From Methylorubrum aminovorans (GTDB taxonomy: Bacteria > Pseudomonadota > Alphaproteobacteria > Rhizobiales > Beijerinckiaceae): a stretch of DNA of 64,000 nucleotides. The position numbers and the translations under genes were made by a program. Under the pieces are notes generated by a model, which ran no database searches, was not told the origin of the DNA, and saw only the letters and a program-made list of their open reading frames with translations. How positions within the stretch are numbered: position 1 is the stretch's first letter; every line of letters starts with the position of its first letter. The DNA is taken from positions 1 through 64,000 of the forward strand of contig NZ_BPRC01000020.1 in the NCBI RefSeq assembly GCF_022179725.1, given 5' to 3'. Shown here one piece after another: positions 1 to 8,110 of this stretch.

Positions 1-46
1 GCAGCTTGGCGACCACGTCTTCCGGCTTATGCCGCTTCGTTCCCAT
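1..46 (-). CDS. IS3-family transposase OrfA, N-terminus only (runs off the window)
   Basis: The first 15 codons of a minus-strand gene are visible, starting at an ATG at 46 and reading MGTKRHKPEDVVAKL before leaving the window. This is the typical start of the helix-turn-helix OrfA protein of IS3-type elements, which binds the IS ends and works with the OrfB integrase made by frameshifting. The inverted end of the element lies just upstream (to 111). Whether the copy is intact cannot be judged from here. Confidence 0.75.
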   Translation of the reverse strand, partial: MGTKRHKPEDVVAKL

Positions 47-111
47 CTGTCCGTCCTCATCTGGCTCAAAAGCCATACCTCAGGGCGGACCACTTCAGTG
101 GGGGCGGATCA
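1..111 (-). mobile_element. End of an IS3-family insertion sequence
   Basis: Read on the minus strand, the element begins at 111 with TGATCCGCCCCCACTGAAGT, a terminal inverted repeat typical of IS3-group elements, followed by about 65 nt of leader and the OrfA start at 46. The body continues beyond the left edge. The junction with the tct region is therefore close to position 111. No target-site duplication can be checked because the other end is missing. Confidence 0.7.
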
Positions 112-241
112 TGCCCCGGATCGCCTGTAGATGGCCAAGGGGACGAGCATCATGGTCGTGATGCGTCGTCACGAAGGCCGCGACCTTCATCCAGCCGCTG
201 CTCCACGACGCTTCATTGGCTCTCGGAAGCCCTGTCTCGCC

Positions 242-1768
242 TCAATGGGAGACCGGGGCCGGCCGGGTGAGGCCGGCCTTGCGCGCCAGCCGTTTGCGCA
301 GGTCGCCGAGCGGCCCCCAGAACAGGAGCAGCAGGCCGAGGACCATCAGGCTCGAGACGAGGCCGTTCGAGAAGAAGACGGACAGGTCCCCGCCCGAGCC
401 GAGCAAGGCCTGGCGGAACGCGTCCTCGGCGCGATCGCCGAGGACGAGCGCGAGCACGAGGGGGGCGAGCGGATAGTCGAGCTTCTTGAAGACGTAACCG
501 ACGACCCCGAAGATCAGCATCAGCCAGATGTCGAAGCGCGAGGATTCGACCGTGAAGGCGCCGATGGCGCAGACGACGAGGATGATCGGTGCGACCAGCG
601 CGAAGGGGATGCGCATGATCGCGGCGAAAACCGGCACGGTCGCGAGCACGATCAGGAGACCGGCAAGGTTGCCGAGATACATCGAGGCGATCAGGCCCCA
701 GACGAACTCCTTCTTCTCGACGAAGAGCAGCGGGCCGGGCTGCAGGCCCCAGATCATCAGGCCGCCGAGCAGCACCGCCGCGGTGGCCGAGCCGGGGATG
801 CCGAGGGCCAGCATCGGCAGGAGCGCCGAGGTGCCGGCGGCGTGCGCCGCGGTCTCGGGGGCCAGCACACCCTCGATATCGCCGCGCCCGAACTCCTCGG
901 GCTGGCGGGAGAAGCGCTTGGCGAGGCCGTAGCCCATGAACGAGGCCGCGATCGCGCCGCCCGGGGTGACGCCCATCCACATGCCCACGACCGAGGAGCG
1001 GATCAGCGTCGCCCAGTAGCGCGGCAGCGAGGCCCAGGTGCGTAGCACCACGCCGAGATCCATGGCTGCCCGCTTGCCCTTGAAGTGCAGGCCCTCCTCG
1101 ATGGTGAGCAGGATCTCGGAGACGCCGAACAGGCCGATCACCACGACGAGGAAGTCGAAGCCCTTCATCAGCTCGGGCGTGCCGAAGGTCAGCCGCAGGT
1201 CGCCGGAGATGGTGTCGAGGCCGACCGCCGCGAGCAGGAAGCCGAGCGCCAGCGAGACGATGATCTTGGCCTTGTTCTCCCGGCCCATGCCGATGAACGA
1301 GCAGAAGGTGAGGAAGAAAACGCCGAAGAACTCGGCCGGGCCGAAGCGCAGGGCGAACTTGGCGACCAGCGGCGCCACGAAGGTGATGAGCACCACGCCC
1401 GAGAGTGCGCCGATGAAGGAGGCGGTGAAGGCCGCCGTCAAAGCCTCGCCGGCCCGCCCCTTCTGCGCCAGCGGGTAGCCGTCGAAGGTGGTGGCGACCG
1501 ACCACGCCTCGCCGGGGATGTTGAACAGGATCGAGGTGATCGCGCCGCCGAACAGGGCGCCCCAGTAGATCGACGACAAGAGGATGATCGCCGAGGTCGG
1601 GTCCATGCCGAAGGTCAGCGGCAGCAGGATCGCGACGCCGTTAGGGCCGCCGAGGCCCGGAAGCACGCCCACCACGATGCCGAGCAGCACGCCCACCACC
1701 ATGAACAGGATGTTGTGCCACGTCAGCGCGACCTGGAAGCCGAGCAGGAGCTGGTTGAGGTCGTCCAT
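242..1768 (-). CDS. tctA: Tripartite tricarboxylate transporter, large permease TctA
   Basis: A 508-residue, very hydrophobic protein of the TctA family, the large (about 12-helix) membrane subunit of TTT secondary transporters, which take up carboxylates delivered by a periplasmic binding protein. The family hallmark GVLPGLGGPNGVAILLPLTF is at residues 34-53, and the length is normal. It is the last gene of tctC-tctB-tctA on the minus strand, starting 29 nt after the end of tctB. The substrate cannot be told from sequence: members carry citrate, tartrate, terephthalate and other organic acids. Confidence 0.93.
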   Translation of the reverse strand: MDDLNQLLLGFQVALTWHNILFMVVGVLLGIVVGVLPGLGGPNGVAILLPLTFGMDPTSAIILLSSIYWGALFGGAITSILFNIPGEAWSVATTFDGYPLAQKGRAGEALTAAFTASFIGALSGVVLITFVAPLVAKFALRFGPAEFFGVFFLTFCSFIGMGRENKAKIIVSLALGFLLAAVGLDTISGDLRLTFGTPELMKGFDFLVVVIGLFGVSEILLTIEEGLHFKGKRAAMDLGVVLRTWASLPRYWATLIRSSVVGMWMGVTPGGAIAASFMGYGLAKRFSRQPEEFGRGDIEGVLAPETAAHAAGTSALLPMLALGIPGSATAAVLLGGLMIWGLQPGPLLFVEKKEFVWGLIASMYLGNLAGLLIVLATVPVFAAIMRIPFALVAPIILVVCAIGAFTVESSRFDIWLMLIFGVVGYVFKKLDYPLAPLVLALVLGDRAEDAFRQALLGSGGDLSVFFSNGLVSSLMVLGLLLLFWGPLGDLRKRLARKAGLTRPAPVSH

Positions 1769-1797
1769 GGAAATCTCTCCGCCGCGGGCCGGTCAGG

Positions 1798-2295
1798 TCA
1801 GTAGCCGAGGAAGGCTTCGATCGGTCCCTTCGGCAGCGGAACCCGGAACTGTTGCTCGAACACCCAGAAGATGACGAGCGGCACGAGAACGGTGGCGAGC
1901 GCCGTCTGCCACCAGCGGAAGGAGCCGAGCGTGACCATGAACAGGGCCATGAACAGGGCCGAGGACAGGTAGATGCCGAGGAAGGCGATCCCCAGCAGGT
2001 AGAGGAACAGCGGCACGAAGACCTGGGCCACCAGCCGGAGCTGGCCGTAGGTGACGAAGATGCTGTCCTCCCGTCGAAGGGCGCTCACGAGAGCGGCGAT
2101 GGCCGCGACGCCTAGGATCGCGGCGACGCGGGCCGGGAAGAAGCCGTTTTCCGGCCCGTTGTCCCAGCCCGCGCCCCGCCCGTAGGAATCCCACAGGGCC
2201 AGCCCGGCAAGGCCGAGCAGCAGCAGCGCCACGACGATCTCGACGGCACGGCGCGACAGGCCGCGCTCGGGGAGCGGGGGAGAGGCTTCGGTCAT
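1798..2295 (-). CDS. tctB: Tripartite tricarboxylate transporter, small permease TctB
   Basis: A 165-residue protein with four predicted membrane helices, matching the poorly conserved small subunit TctB. The frame is open to 2334, but the ATG at 2295 (MTEASPPL) is preceded by AGGAAG at good spacing and gives the usual TctB length. The large glycine/proline-containing loop after helix 1 (GWDNGPENGFFPARV) is typical of the family. It lies between tctC and tctA in one operon. Identification rests on context plus the helix pattern more than on motifs. Confidence 0.88.
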   Translation of the reverse strand: MTEASPPLPERGLSRRAVEIVVALLLLGLAGLALWDSYGRGAGWDNGPENGFFPARVAAILGVAAIAALVSALRREDSIFVTYGQLRLVAQVFVPLFLYLLGIAFLGIYLSSALFMALFMVTLGSFRWWQTALATVLVPLVIFWVFEQQFRVPLPKGPIEAFLGY

Positions 2296-2376
2296 GTCGG
2301 GCACTTCCTGAACAAGGGTTCGCCTCGGCCGCACCGCCCTTCGACGAAGCGGCCGGCAGCGCAGCCGGGCGCGGGC

Positions 2377-3363
2377 TCAGTTCGTCGCGATGAACCCGGC
2401 CTTGGTCATCAGCTCCTTGTGCTTGCGCTCGTCCTCGGTGAGGAAGTCGACGAAGCTCTGGCCGGAGCGGAAGTCGGGAACCAGGGCGTTGCGCTCGAGA
2501 TAGGCCTTCCAGTCCGGGGTCTCGGTGACCTTCTTGAACAGATCGACGTAGAAGGCCTGCTGCTCGGGGGTAACCTTGCCGGGCATGAACATGCCGCGCA
2601 GCATCTGGTAGGTGACGTTCACGCCCTGCGACTGGCAGGTCGGGATGTCGGACCACGCCATATCGGCGGTGACCTTCTGCGTGTACTCGATCGGCTTGTC
2701 GGAGAAGGCACAGAGCGGCTTCACCGCGCCGGAGCGCCAGTTGGCCACCTCTTCGGCCGGGTTGTTCATGTTGGCGTCGATATGGCCGCCGGCGAGCTGC
2801 ACGGAGGCCGGTCCGCCGCCCTGGTAGGGCACGTAGGTGATCTTCGTGCCCGTTGCCTGCTCCATCGTCACGGAGATCAGGTGATCCTCGCGCTTCGAGC
2901 CATTGCCGCCGGTCTTGAGCGGCGGTTTGGCGGCCTTGGCAGCCTCGAAGAATTCACCGGCCGTCTTGTAGGGCTTCTCGCTGTTGACCCAGAGCACGAA
3001 GGCATCCTGCGCCATCATCGCAATCGGGGTGAAATCCTTCCAGCTCACCGGAAGCTTGGTGGAGAGGGGCGTCATGTAGATGCCGCTCGACGTGGTGATG
3101 AGCTTGTGGGGGTCGCCGGCCGACTTCTGGATATCGAGCATCGCCTCGCCGCCCGCTGCGGCGGGCTTGTTCACGATAATGATCGGCTGCTTGACGAGGT
3201 TGTTCTTCTGAATCGCCCCCTGGATCGTGCGCGCCATCTGGTCGGACGATCCGCCGGGCGGGAAGGGAACGATGATCTCGATCGGCTTCGTCGGCTCCCA
3301 AGCCTGGGCCGGGACAGCAGACAACAACAGGGCCGCGATCGCGGCCCGCACGGCAACTCTCAT
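2377..3363 (-). CDS. tctC: Tripartite tricarboxylate transporter substrate-binding protein TctC (Bug family)
   Basis: A 328-residue periplasmic binding protein that captures the carboxylate substrate for TctBA. The start chosen is the ATG at 3363, which has GAGAGGAGA in front and opens a clean signal peptide (hydrophobic AAIAALLLSAVPAQA, cleavage after residue 21); the frame itself is open further upstream. The Bug-family signature VPFPPGGSSDQMAR lies at residues 32-45 and forms part of the ligand clamp. It is the first gene of the tct operon; tctB starts 81 nt further on. Substrate unknown. Confidence 0.92.
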   Translation of the reverse strand: MRVAVRAAIAALLLSAVPAQAWEPTKPIEIIVPFPPGGSSDQMARTIQGAIQKNNLVKQPIIIVNKPAAAGGEAMLDIQKSAGDPHKLITTSSGIYMTPLSTKLPVSWKDFTPIAMMAQDAFVLWVNSEKPYKTAGEFFEAAKAAKPPLKTGGNGSKREDHLISVTMEQATGTKITYVPYQGGGPASVQLAGGHIDANMNNPAEEVANWRSGAVKPLCAFSDKPIEYTQKVTADMAWSDIPTCQSQGVNVTYQMLRGMFMPGKVTPEQQAFYVDLFKKVTETPDWKAYLERNALVPDFRSGQSFVDFLTEDERKHKELMTKAGFIATN

Positions 3364-3562
3364 AGCGTCTCCTCTCGCGGCGCACGTTTCGGCACGCGGC
3401 CTGTTTTCTTGGCCCAAGGACCAGCCTGCGGCACCGTCATCCCCTCGACAGCGTTGCGCGGGCAGTTCGTGGTCCGACACACCAACCGCAGCAACAACCA
3501 GCGACTTTGATGACTCGACGGGCGCGGCCTGCACCTGAGCCGACAGCCAATCGAATTTTTGA

Positions 3563-3568
3563 ATTATA
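3563..3568 (-). promoter_or_regulatory. Possible -10 element upstream of tctC
   Basis: On the minus strand a perfect TATAAT sits in an AT-rich patch about 195 nt upstream of the tctC start, in a stretch that carries no gene (3364-3608). No convincing -35 hexamer lies 16-18 nt upstream, so this is only a weak promoter suggestion. If used, the tctC leader would be about 190 nt long. Confidence 0.25.
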
Positions 3569-3608
3569 AATCTCTGCGACGCAAGCGCGCTGGGCGTATT
3601 ATGCACGC

Positions 3609-3752
3609 ATCGCCGGGGATACGGGTGATTGAAATCCGCGCCGGAGGTCTGCCGAAGGCCGCCATGCTTTGATGGATGAATTGAACGCTCGCTGAAATCG
3701 GCGTTCAGGAATGAAGCTGAGCCGCTCCGGGTTTCTCGGAGGCTTTTTGTTT
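3609..3752 (+). ncRNA. Candidate small RNA ending in an intrinsic terminator, divergent from tctC
   Basis: The plus strand of the gap between tctC and the IS3 remnant has no protein gene but ends in a clear hairpin plus T-run terminator. Upstream is a TATTAT (3597-3602) that could serve as a -10, placing a start near 3609. The roughly 140-nt transcript could form internal hairpins, for example GAACGC pairing with GCGTTC around 3682-3708. I do not recognise it as a known RNA family. Alternatives are a leftover terminator of a lost gene or a leader cut off by the IS insertion. Confidence 0.35.
3720..3752 (+). terminator. Rho-independent terminator
   Basis: AGCC(g)CTCCG, a short loop, then CGGAGGCT and a T-run (TTTTTGTTTT) form a GC-rich stem of about 8 bp with one bulged base followed by U-rich sequence. 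This is one of the few canonical intrinsic terminators visible in the window. No annotated plus-strand gene precedes it. Confidence 0.7.
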
Positions 3753-3785
3753 TGGGTCAAAAGGCCAAAGCTCGGCCGCCAGCGT

Positions 3786-4376
3786 TGGCATGATAGCGCA
3801 CTTCAGCCTCGGCGCGAGGACCGATGGGTTTGAGCGAGCGATCACGCAGGTCGGCGTGGATGTGCGGTGCGCCGCAGGTCTGGCGCGAGCTGAGATGGAC
3901 GGTGCGGATCCGCTTCAGCAGCGCGGCATCGGCAACTGCCCGTACCGAGGGCTGGCGGCTGGCCTAGGCGTAGCACCCGGCCTTCGATACACCGAGCACA
4001 CGGGCCATGGCGACGATCGGGAGGTCGGCCTGGTTGGCGCTCATGAACTGGAAGCCCCCGACGGCAGGCCCCGATCTCCCGCGCGAACCAAGCCGCCGCG
4101 AGCGCGCGGATGTCACGCTCCAGTTTCAGTTGCCGGTTCTGACGCCGCAGCCGGACAAACTCGTCGCACTCGGTCGCCGTCAGGCTGTGGACGGCCGTCG
4201 GCGGCTTGGCCTCGCGGCGGCCCTCGCTGCGGTCAGCCTCCGCGACCCAGTTCTGGATGGTCTGGCGCGACGGCTCGAATTCGCGGGCCGAAATCGGTTG
4301 GATCGCGGCCGGCACGGACCCGATCGACCATCTGCCGCCGGAACTCAGCAGGGTATGCAGGGCGGGTCTTGGGCAT
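3786..4376 (-). pseudogene. Frameshifted and truncated IS3-family transposase (orfA plus start of orfB)
   Basis: On the minus strand an orfA start (MPKTRPAYPAEFRRQ, ATG at 4376) runs into a frameshift and resumes in another frame as REFEPSRQTIQNWVAEADRSEG and then LRRQNRQLKLERDI, the helix-turn-helix and coiled-coil parts of OrfA. An orfB start (MSANQADLPIVAMARVLGVS, ATG at 4044) follows, is stopped by an in-frame TAG at 3964-3966, and resumes as QPSVRAVADAALLKRIR before being cut off near 3786. The DDE catalytic domain is absent. It is a dead IS fragment. Confidence 0.85.
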
Positions 4377-4722
4377 CGGGAAAACACCTCACGCGAAAGC
4401 GGTCTCGGTGCCCAACAAACCAGCGCTATCCCAAGTGGCGCTCAACGACAGCGCCGGCTCTTCGGAAGCTGCTTCTACGTCAAAGACCGGCTTACTCCGC
4501 CTTCGGTTTACGCAAGCGATGGACCTGCCACGTCAGCATCATGCTCGAAGCCATCAAGGCTGCGTGCAGGAGTTGAAGGAGAAGCGACCCGTCTTGCATC
4601 GGCTCAATCTCGCGGACCTGGCAGTGCCAGAACTACGGGAAGCGCTAGCAACGAACGGGCCAACGCCCACCATGGCACGTTGAGCCCTCGGAAAGCCTGC
4701 AGGTTCGGGCCTGGGCGGCCGC
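4377..4722. other. Gene-free stretch beside the IS3 remnant
   Basis: About 345 bases between the IS3 fragment and the HPP gene. Several short open frames exist, but none shows a recognisable protein, a ribosome binding site or codon bias clearly different from chance at this GC content. It probably contains eroded IS sequence, but I could not match it to anything. Confidence 0.4.
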
Positions 4723-5862
4723 CTAGGCTGCAATGGGGCCGGGAAGCGCGAGGGACTTGGCCGAAAGCAGGCGTGTCAGGGTCGCGAGGAGGTCTGTCTG
4801 AGTAATGATGCCCAAAACGCGGCGTTCACCATCCACGACCACAACCGCATGGGTGCGACCGTCGGTCAGCGAGGAAGCCAGGGCGACCACCGGTTCGTCC
4901 GGGCCCGTCGTTTGGGCCTCGGACATCACCTGCGCGATGCCCCGCTCGCCGTGCAGCGTGAGCTCGCGCAGGCCGAGCGTGCCGAGCAGCCGGCCGGCCC
5001 CGTCCACCACGGGCAATGTCCGGATGTTGCGCGCGATCAGGAGCTCCCGCGCCCGCTCCGCGCTGCCATCCAGCGCGATGGTGACCACGTCACGTGACAT
5101 GATCTCGGCGCAGGTGAGGTCGCCCTGCGTGCGCACGAGCGCGCGGAGTTCGACTTGGCGGAGGAGCCGATCGAGGTCGGCGCGGTCGATGTCCAGTGTC
5201 TCGTGCAGCTCGACCAGCGCGGCATCGACGTCTTCCTGTCGGAAGCCGACACGCAGCGGCGCGGGTAGGTCCGCCGTTCCATGGGTGTTGACCGGCGCTG
5301 CGACGGGAACGTGGGGATAGTTGCGGCGTGAGATCTTGTGGAAGGCGATGCCGAGCGCGACCAGAATGACCGAGTTCACGCAGACCGGGAATAGAGGAAA
5401 CAGAAAGCCCGCGGACGTGACGGCCGGGCCGCCGATCAACGCCGTCAATGCGGCCGCGCCCCCGGGCGGGTGAAGGGATCGGGTGAGCGACATCGCGGCG
5501 ATCGCAAGCGATACCCCGACGCCGATGGCCACAACCGGGTCCGGGATGAAGCGGGCGGCGAGCACGCCCATGAAGGCCGAGATCGTGTTGCCGCCGATGA
5601 TGGACCAGGGCTGCGCCAGCGGGCTCGCGGGCACCGCAAACAGCAATACCGCCGAGGCCCCCATCGGAGCGACGATGAGCGGGATGTCAGGCCCCTGGCC
5701 GAAGACGAAGCCGCAGATCAGACCCGTCAGCGTGATGCCGACCAGCGCGCCGAGGCACGCGACCATACGTTCCCGCAGGGTCGCACCGGCCAGGATGGGC
5801 CTGAACAGCCGAAATCCGGACGGCTTACCGGCTTGGCGTTCGGCGTTGGCAGTCTCGGACAT
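4723..5862 (-). CDS. HPP-family membrane protein with C-terminal CBS domain pair
   Basis: A 379-residue protein. Residues 20-175 form an HPP-family integral membrane domain with the namesake SLHPPGGA at 129-136; the C-terminal 125 residues form two CBS motifs (DVVTIALDGSAERARELL, then a second repeat ending GIITQTDLLATLTRLL). HPP proteins have been linked to nitrite transport in chloroplasts and cyanobacteria, and CBS pairs usually sense adenine nucleotides, but the substrate here is unknown. The start at 5862 (MSETANAE) is chosen over an upstream in-frame start for its normal N-terminus. The gene is bracketed by IS3 fragments of opposite orientation. Confidence 0.85.
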   Translation of the reverse strand: MSETANAERQAGKPSGFRLFRPILAGATLRERMVACLGALVGITLTGLICGFVFGQGPDIPLIVAPMGASAVLLFAVPASPLAQPWSIIGGNTISAFMGVLAARFIPDPVVAIGVGVSLAIAAMSLTRSLHPPGGAAALTALIGGPAVTSAGFLFPLFPVCVNSVILVALGIAFHKISRRNYPHVPVAAPVNTHGTADLPAPLRVGFRQEDVDAALVELHETLDIDRADLDRLLRQVELRALVRTQGDLTCAEIMSRDVVTIALDGSAERARELLIARNIRTLPVVDGAGRLLGTLGLRELTLHGERGIAQVMSEAQTTGPDEPVVALASSLTDGRTHAVVVVDGERRVLGIITQTDLLATLTRLLSAKSLALPGPIAA

Positions 5863-6126
5863 CCTCGTGCGTCCCTCGCTTGCCGGCTCCGCCCGAGGCG
5901 CCCATCTGACGGGCAAGGGCTTGGAGGATCGGCGCGGCGCCCTGGTATACCAGATACCGGTTTACCGGCCGCGCCCGAAATTGCAACGCGCTGAGGCATG
6001 TTGCCTGCAATCGAGGCAGAACGGACTTGGCACCCGATGGTGGGTGCATGAGAGGCATCCGTCGCCAATCCGCTTCTCATGCCGGGGCCGTGCTGGGCGT
6101 CCACTGTGTGCGTTGCTCGCCCGCCG

Positions 6127-6325
6127 CCGCTTCCGCTCGCAGGCCGAGGCTCGGATGGCCTGCTTCAGCTACATTCTGGGCCTGTACAATCCACTGCGCC
6201 GCCACTCGGCGCTCGGCGACCGTTCGCCCGTGCCTACGAGCGGAAGACTGCCCCAGAGGCGTCAACAATCAACCTGCTCAGCCAAGTCCCCAGACCGTCC
6301 ACAAAACGGGGCAATCCCACTCGGG
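6127..6325 (+). pseudogene. IS3-family transposase OrfB, C-terminal fragment
   Basis: The plus strand encodes ACFSYILGLYNPLRRHSALG, the conserved end of the IS3 OrfB integrase domain, then changes frame and continues as AYERKTAPEASTINLLSQ followed by a stretch reading VHKTGQSHSG that typically lies at the IS terminus. The N-terminal part and most of the catalytic domain are gone. With the 3786-4376 fragment it may represent the two halves of one old IS3 copy, although their opposite orientations require a rearrangement. Confidence 0.8.
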
Positions 6326-6503
6326 CGGGCTTCGTCATCTTTCGAATGGCCCAGAGGGCCAAGCCACGCGGATCGAGCGCAGATGGCTTGTCCTTCAGCC
6401 CTGGAGCACGCTTGAAGGCTCATCAGCTCATTGATAGCTTCCTACTCGTGCGATTCCGCGGTCTCGGGTGTGGTCGTTCAGGGGCGAGGCGAACGGGCTG
6501 GAG

Positions 6504-6995
6504 ATGGCCGACGAGACTTTGCGCCAGTTGCGCCTGGCCTACACCCACACGCTTCTGCTCTCCGGGCGCCAATGGCGGCGGCTCGCCAATACGGCGACGG
6601 AGGCGCATGGGATCTCCGAGGCGAAGGCGCTGCCGCTGGTCCTGATCGGGCGCATGGGAGGTGAGCCGCGCCAGAACGCCCTCGCCGAGGCGGTGGGAAT
6701 CGAGGGACCGTCGCTGGTCCGCCTCCTCGACCAGTTGGAGGCGGCCGGTCTCGTCCGGCGCCGGGAAGACCCGGGCGACCGGCGCGCGAAGGTTCTGAGC
6801 CTGACCGCCGCTGGGGACGCCGTCGTTGCCCGGATCGAGGCCGACCTCGACCGGCTCCGCGAGGCCGTCTTCGCGGGCATCAGCGCCGCCGACTTGGAGG
6901 CCGGCCTGCGGGTGTTCCGGGCGATCCAGCGTCACGCCGGCGGCACGGAGGCGGAAGCGGCTCCGGAAGCGGGCCCACGGGCGCCCCGGGGATGA
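6504..6995 (+). CDS. MarR-family transcriptional regulator
   Basis: A 163-residue winged-helix regulator. The recognition region NALAEAVGIEGPSLVRLLDQ is followed by the wing RREDPGDRRAKVLSLT, with the DxRxxxxxLT motif that is diagnostic for MarR proteins. The start at 6504 (MADETLRQL) has GGGCTGGAG in front and fits family length. It is followed 60 nt later by a truncated aromatic-acid-exporter-like (FUSC) gene, its likely former target. MarR regulators of this arrangement usually respond to phenolic compounds; that role is inferred from context only. Confidence 0.9.
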   Translation: MADETLRQLRLAYTHTLLLSGRQWRRLANTATEAHGISEAKALPLVLIGRMGGEPRQNALAEAVGIEGPSLVRLLDQLEAAGLVRRREDPGDRRAKVLSLTAAGDAVVARIEADLDRLREAVFAGISAADLEAGLRVFRAIQRHAGGTEAEAAPEAGPRAPRG

Positions 6996-7055
6996 CCCTT
7001 CCGGGCTGACACGACGGGGCCTTCCCGCCCGAGACGTTCGGGGCCGGCATGCCAG

Positions 7056-7286
7056 ACCCTGTACCTCGCCTTCTGGATCGACCTGCCCAAGCCCTATTGG
7101 GCACTCGGCACCGTCTACATCACGAGTCAGGTGCTGGCCGGCGCCACCCGCTCCAAGGCGCTCTACCGGGTGCTCGGCACGCTGCTCGGCGCCGTCGCCT
7201 CGGTCATCCTCGTCCCGAACCCCGCCAGCGCGCCGGAACTGCTGACGGTCGTGATCGCGCACTGGGTCACCGTCTGCCTGTCTTGA
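7056..7286 (+). pseudogene. Fragment of a FUSC/AaeB-like aromatic acid exporter
   Basis: Reading from 7056 gives TLYLAFWIDLPKPYWALGTV, then SQVLAGATRSKALYRVLGTL, the N-terminal membrane segment of FUSC/AaeB-type exporters, ending at a TGA at 7284-7286. No start codon is in frame upstream, and roughly 600 residues of a normal family member are missing downstream. It is a remnant of a MarR-exporter pair, with the regulator at 6504 left intact. The sequence CCTGTCTTG occurs twice at the break point, which may mark a deletion junction. Confidence 0.75.
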
Positions 7287-7330
7287 ATTCCTGTCTTGGA
7301 GAGAGCCTCGGCGCGCGGGGACCGTTCTGT

Positions 7331-7960
7331 TCAAGAATAGGGGCGGCGGGCCCGAGGACGATATCGCGGCAGCGTCCATCCCAGGCGGAGGGAGAGCGCC
7401 CGCAGGAGCAGGGCGACGAGGAAGCCGGAGCCGAGGGCGAGTTCCCGCGGCGCGCCGAGCGCGGCCAGGGACACGTAGGTGAGCGCACCCGCGCCCGCCG
7501 CCGAGGCGTAGATCTCCCGGCTGAGGATCACCGGGCTGTCGCCTCCGAGGAGATCGCGGATCACGCCGCCGAAGGTCGCGGTCACCACGCCCATGACGAC
7601 GGCCACGGCGCTGCCGGCCCCGGCCTGGATGGCCTTCTCGGCGCCGGCCACCGCGAAGAGCGCGAGACCGAAGGCATCGAGCCGGACCAGGGTGCGGTAG
7701 CGGGATTGCGGGATGTGCGCGCAGAAGAACACGGCACAGGAGATGCCGAGGCACGCCAGGAGAGCGCTGGGCCGCTGCGTCCAGAACACGGGCGCTCCGA
7801 GCAGCAGGTCGCGGAGCGTTCCGCCCCCGATTCCCGTCGCGGTGCCCAGCACGGCAAAGCCGACGAAATCCATCTCCTTGCGGGAGGCCACCAGGGCACC
7901 GGTGATCGTGAAGACGATCAGCCCCAGCCAATCCAGGGTCGCAGTCGCGGTCTCGAACAT
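7331..7960 (-). CDS. TRIC/UPF0126-family membrane channel protein
   Basis: A 209-residue protein with about seven membrane helices made of two tandem UPF0126 repeats, each with a glycine-rich helix ending in RD: TGIGGGTLRDLLLG and TFGGVIRDLLGG. Prokaryotic members are homologues of trimeric intracellular cation (TRIC) channels and conduct K+ in the examples studied. Length and start (MFETATATLDWLG) are normal. It lies downstream of the L,D-transpeptidase gene on the same strand, but a palindromic repeat at 8036 separates them, so co-transcription is doubtful. Confidence 0.88.
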   Translation of the reverse strand: MFETATATLDWLGLIVFTITGALVASRKEMDFVGFAVLGTATGIGGGTLRDLLLGAPVFWTQRPSALLACLGISCAVFFCAHIPQSRYRTLVRLDAFGLALFAVAGAEKAIQAGAGSAVAVVMGVVTATFGGVIRDLLGGDSPVILSREIYASAAGAGALTYVSLAALGAPRELALGSGFLVALLLRALSLRLGWTLPRYRPRARRPYS

Positions 7961-8035
7961 CGTTCTCAGTCCATCGGGGATCTGGGTTTCGTCAGCGGGC
8001 AGCGAGGAAGGGCGACGCGCTGTCCTCTCGTCTTC

Positions 8036-8076
8036 GCATCGCCCCGAAAGCCGGCGGCCACCTTTCGGGGCGATGC
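8036..8076. repeat. Dispersed palindromic (REP-like) element, copy 1
   Basis: GCATCGCCCCGAAAG and CTTTCGGGGCGATGC form a perfect 15-bp stem around an 11-nt loop (CCGGCGGCCAC). The same family recurs at 17498-17666 (three copies), 45663 and 49510. It lies between the L,D-transpeptidase stop and the TRIC gene, where it could act as a transcription terminator or mRNA-stabilising hairpin. Confidence 0.85.
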
Positions 8077-8110
8077 TCCAGAGCCGCCATCCACTTCGTC
8101 GGAAAGCGCT

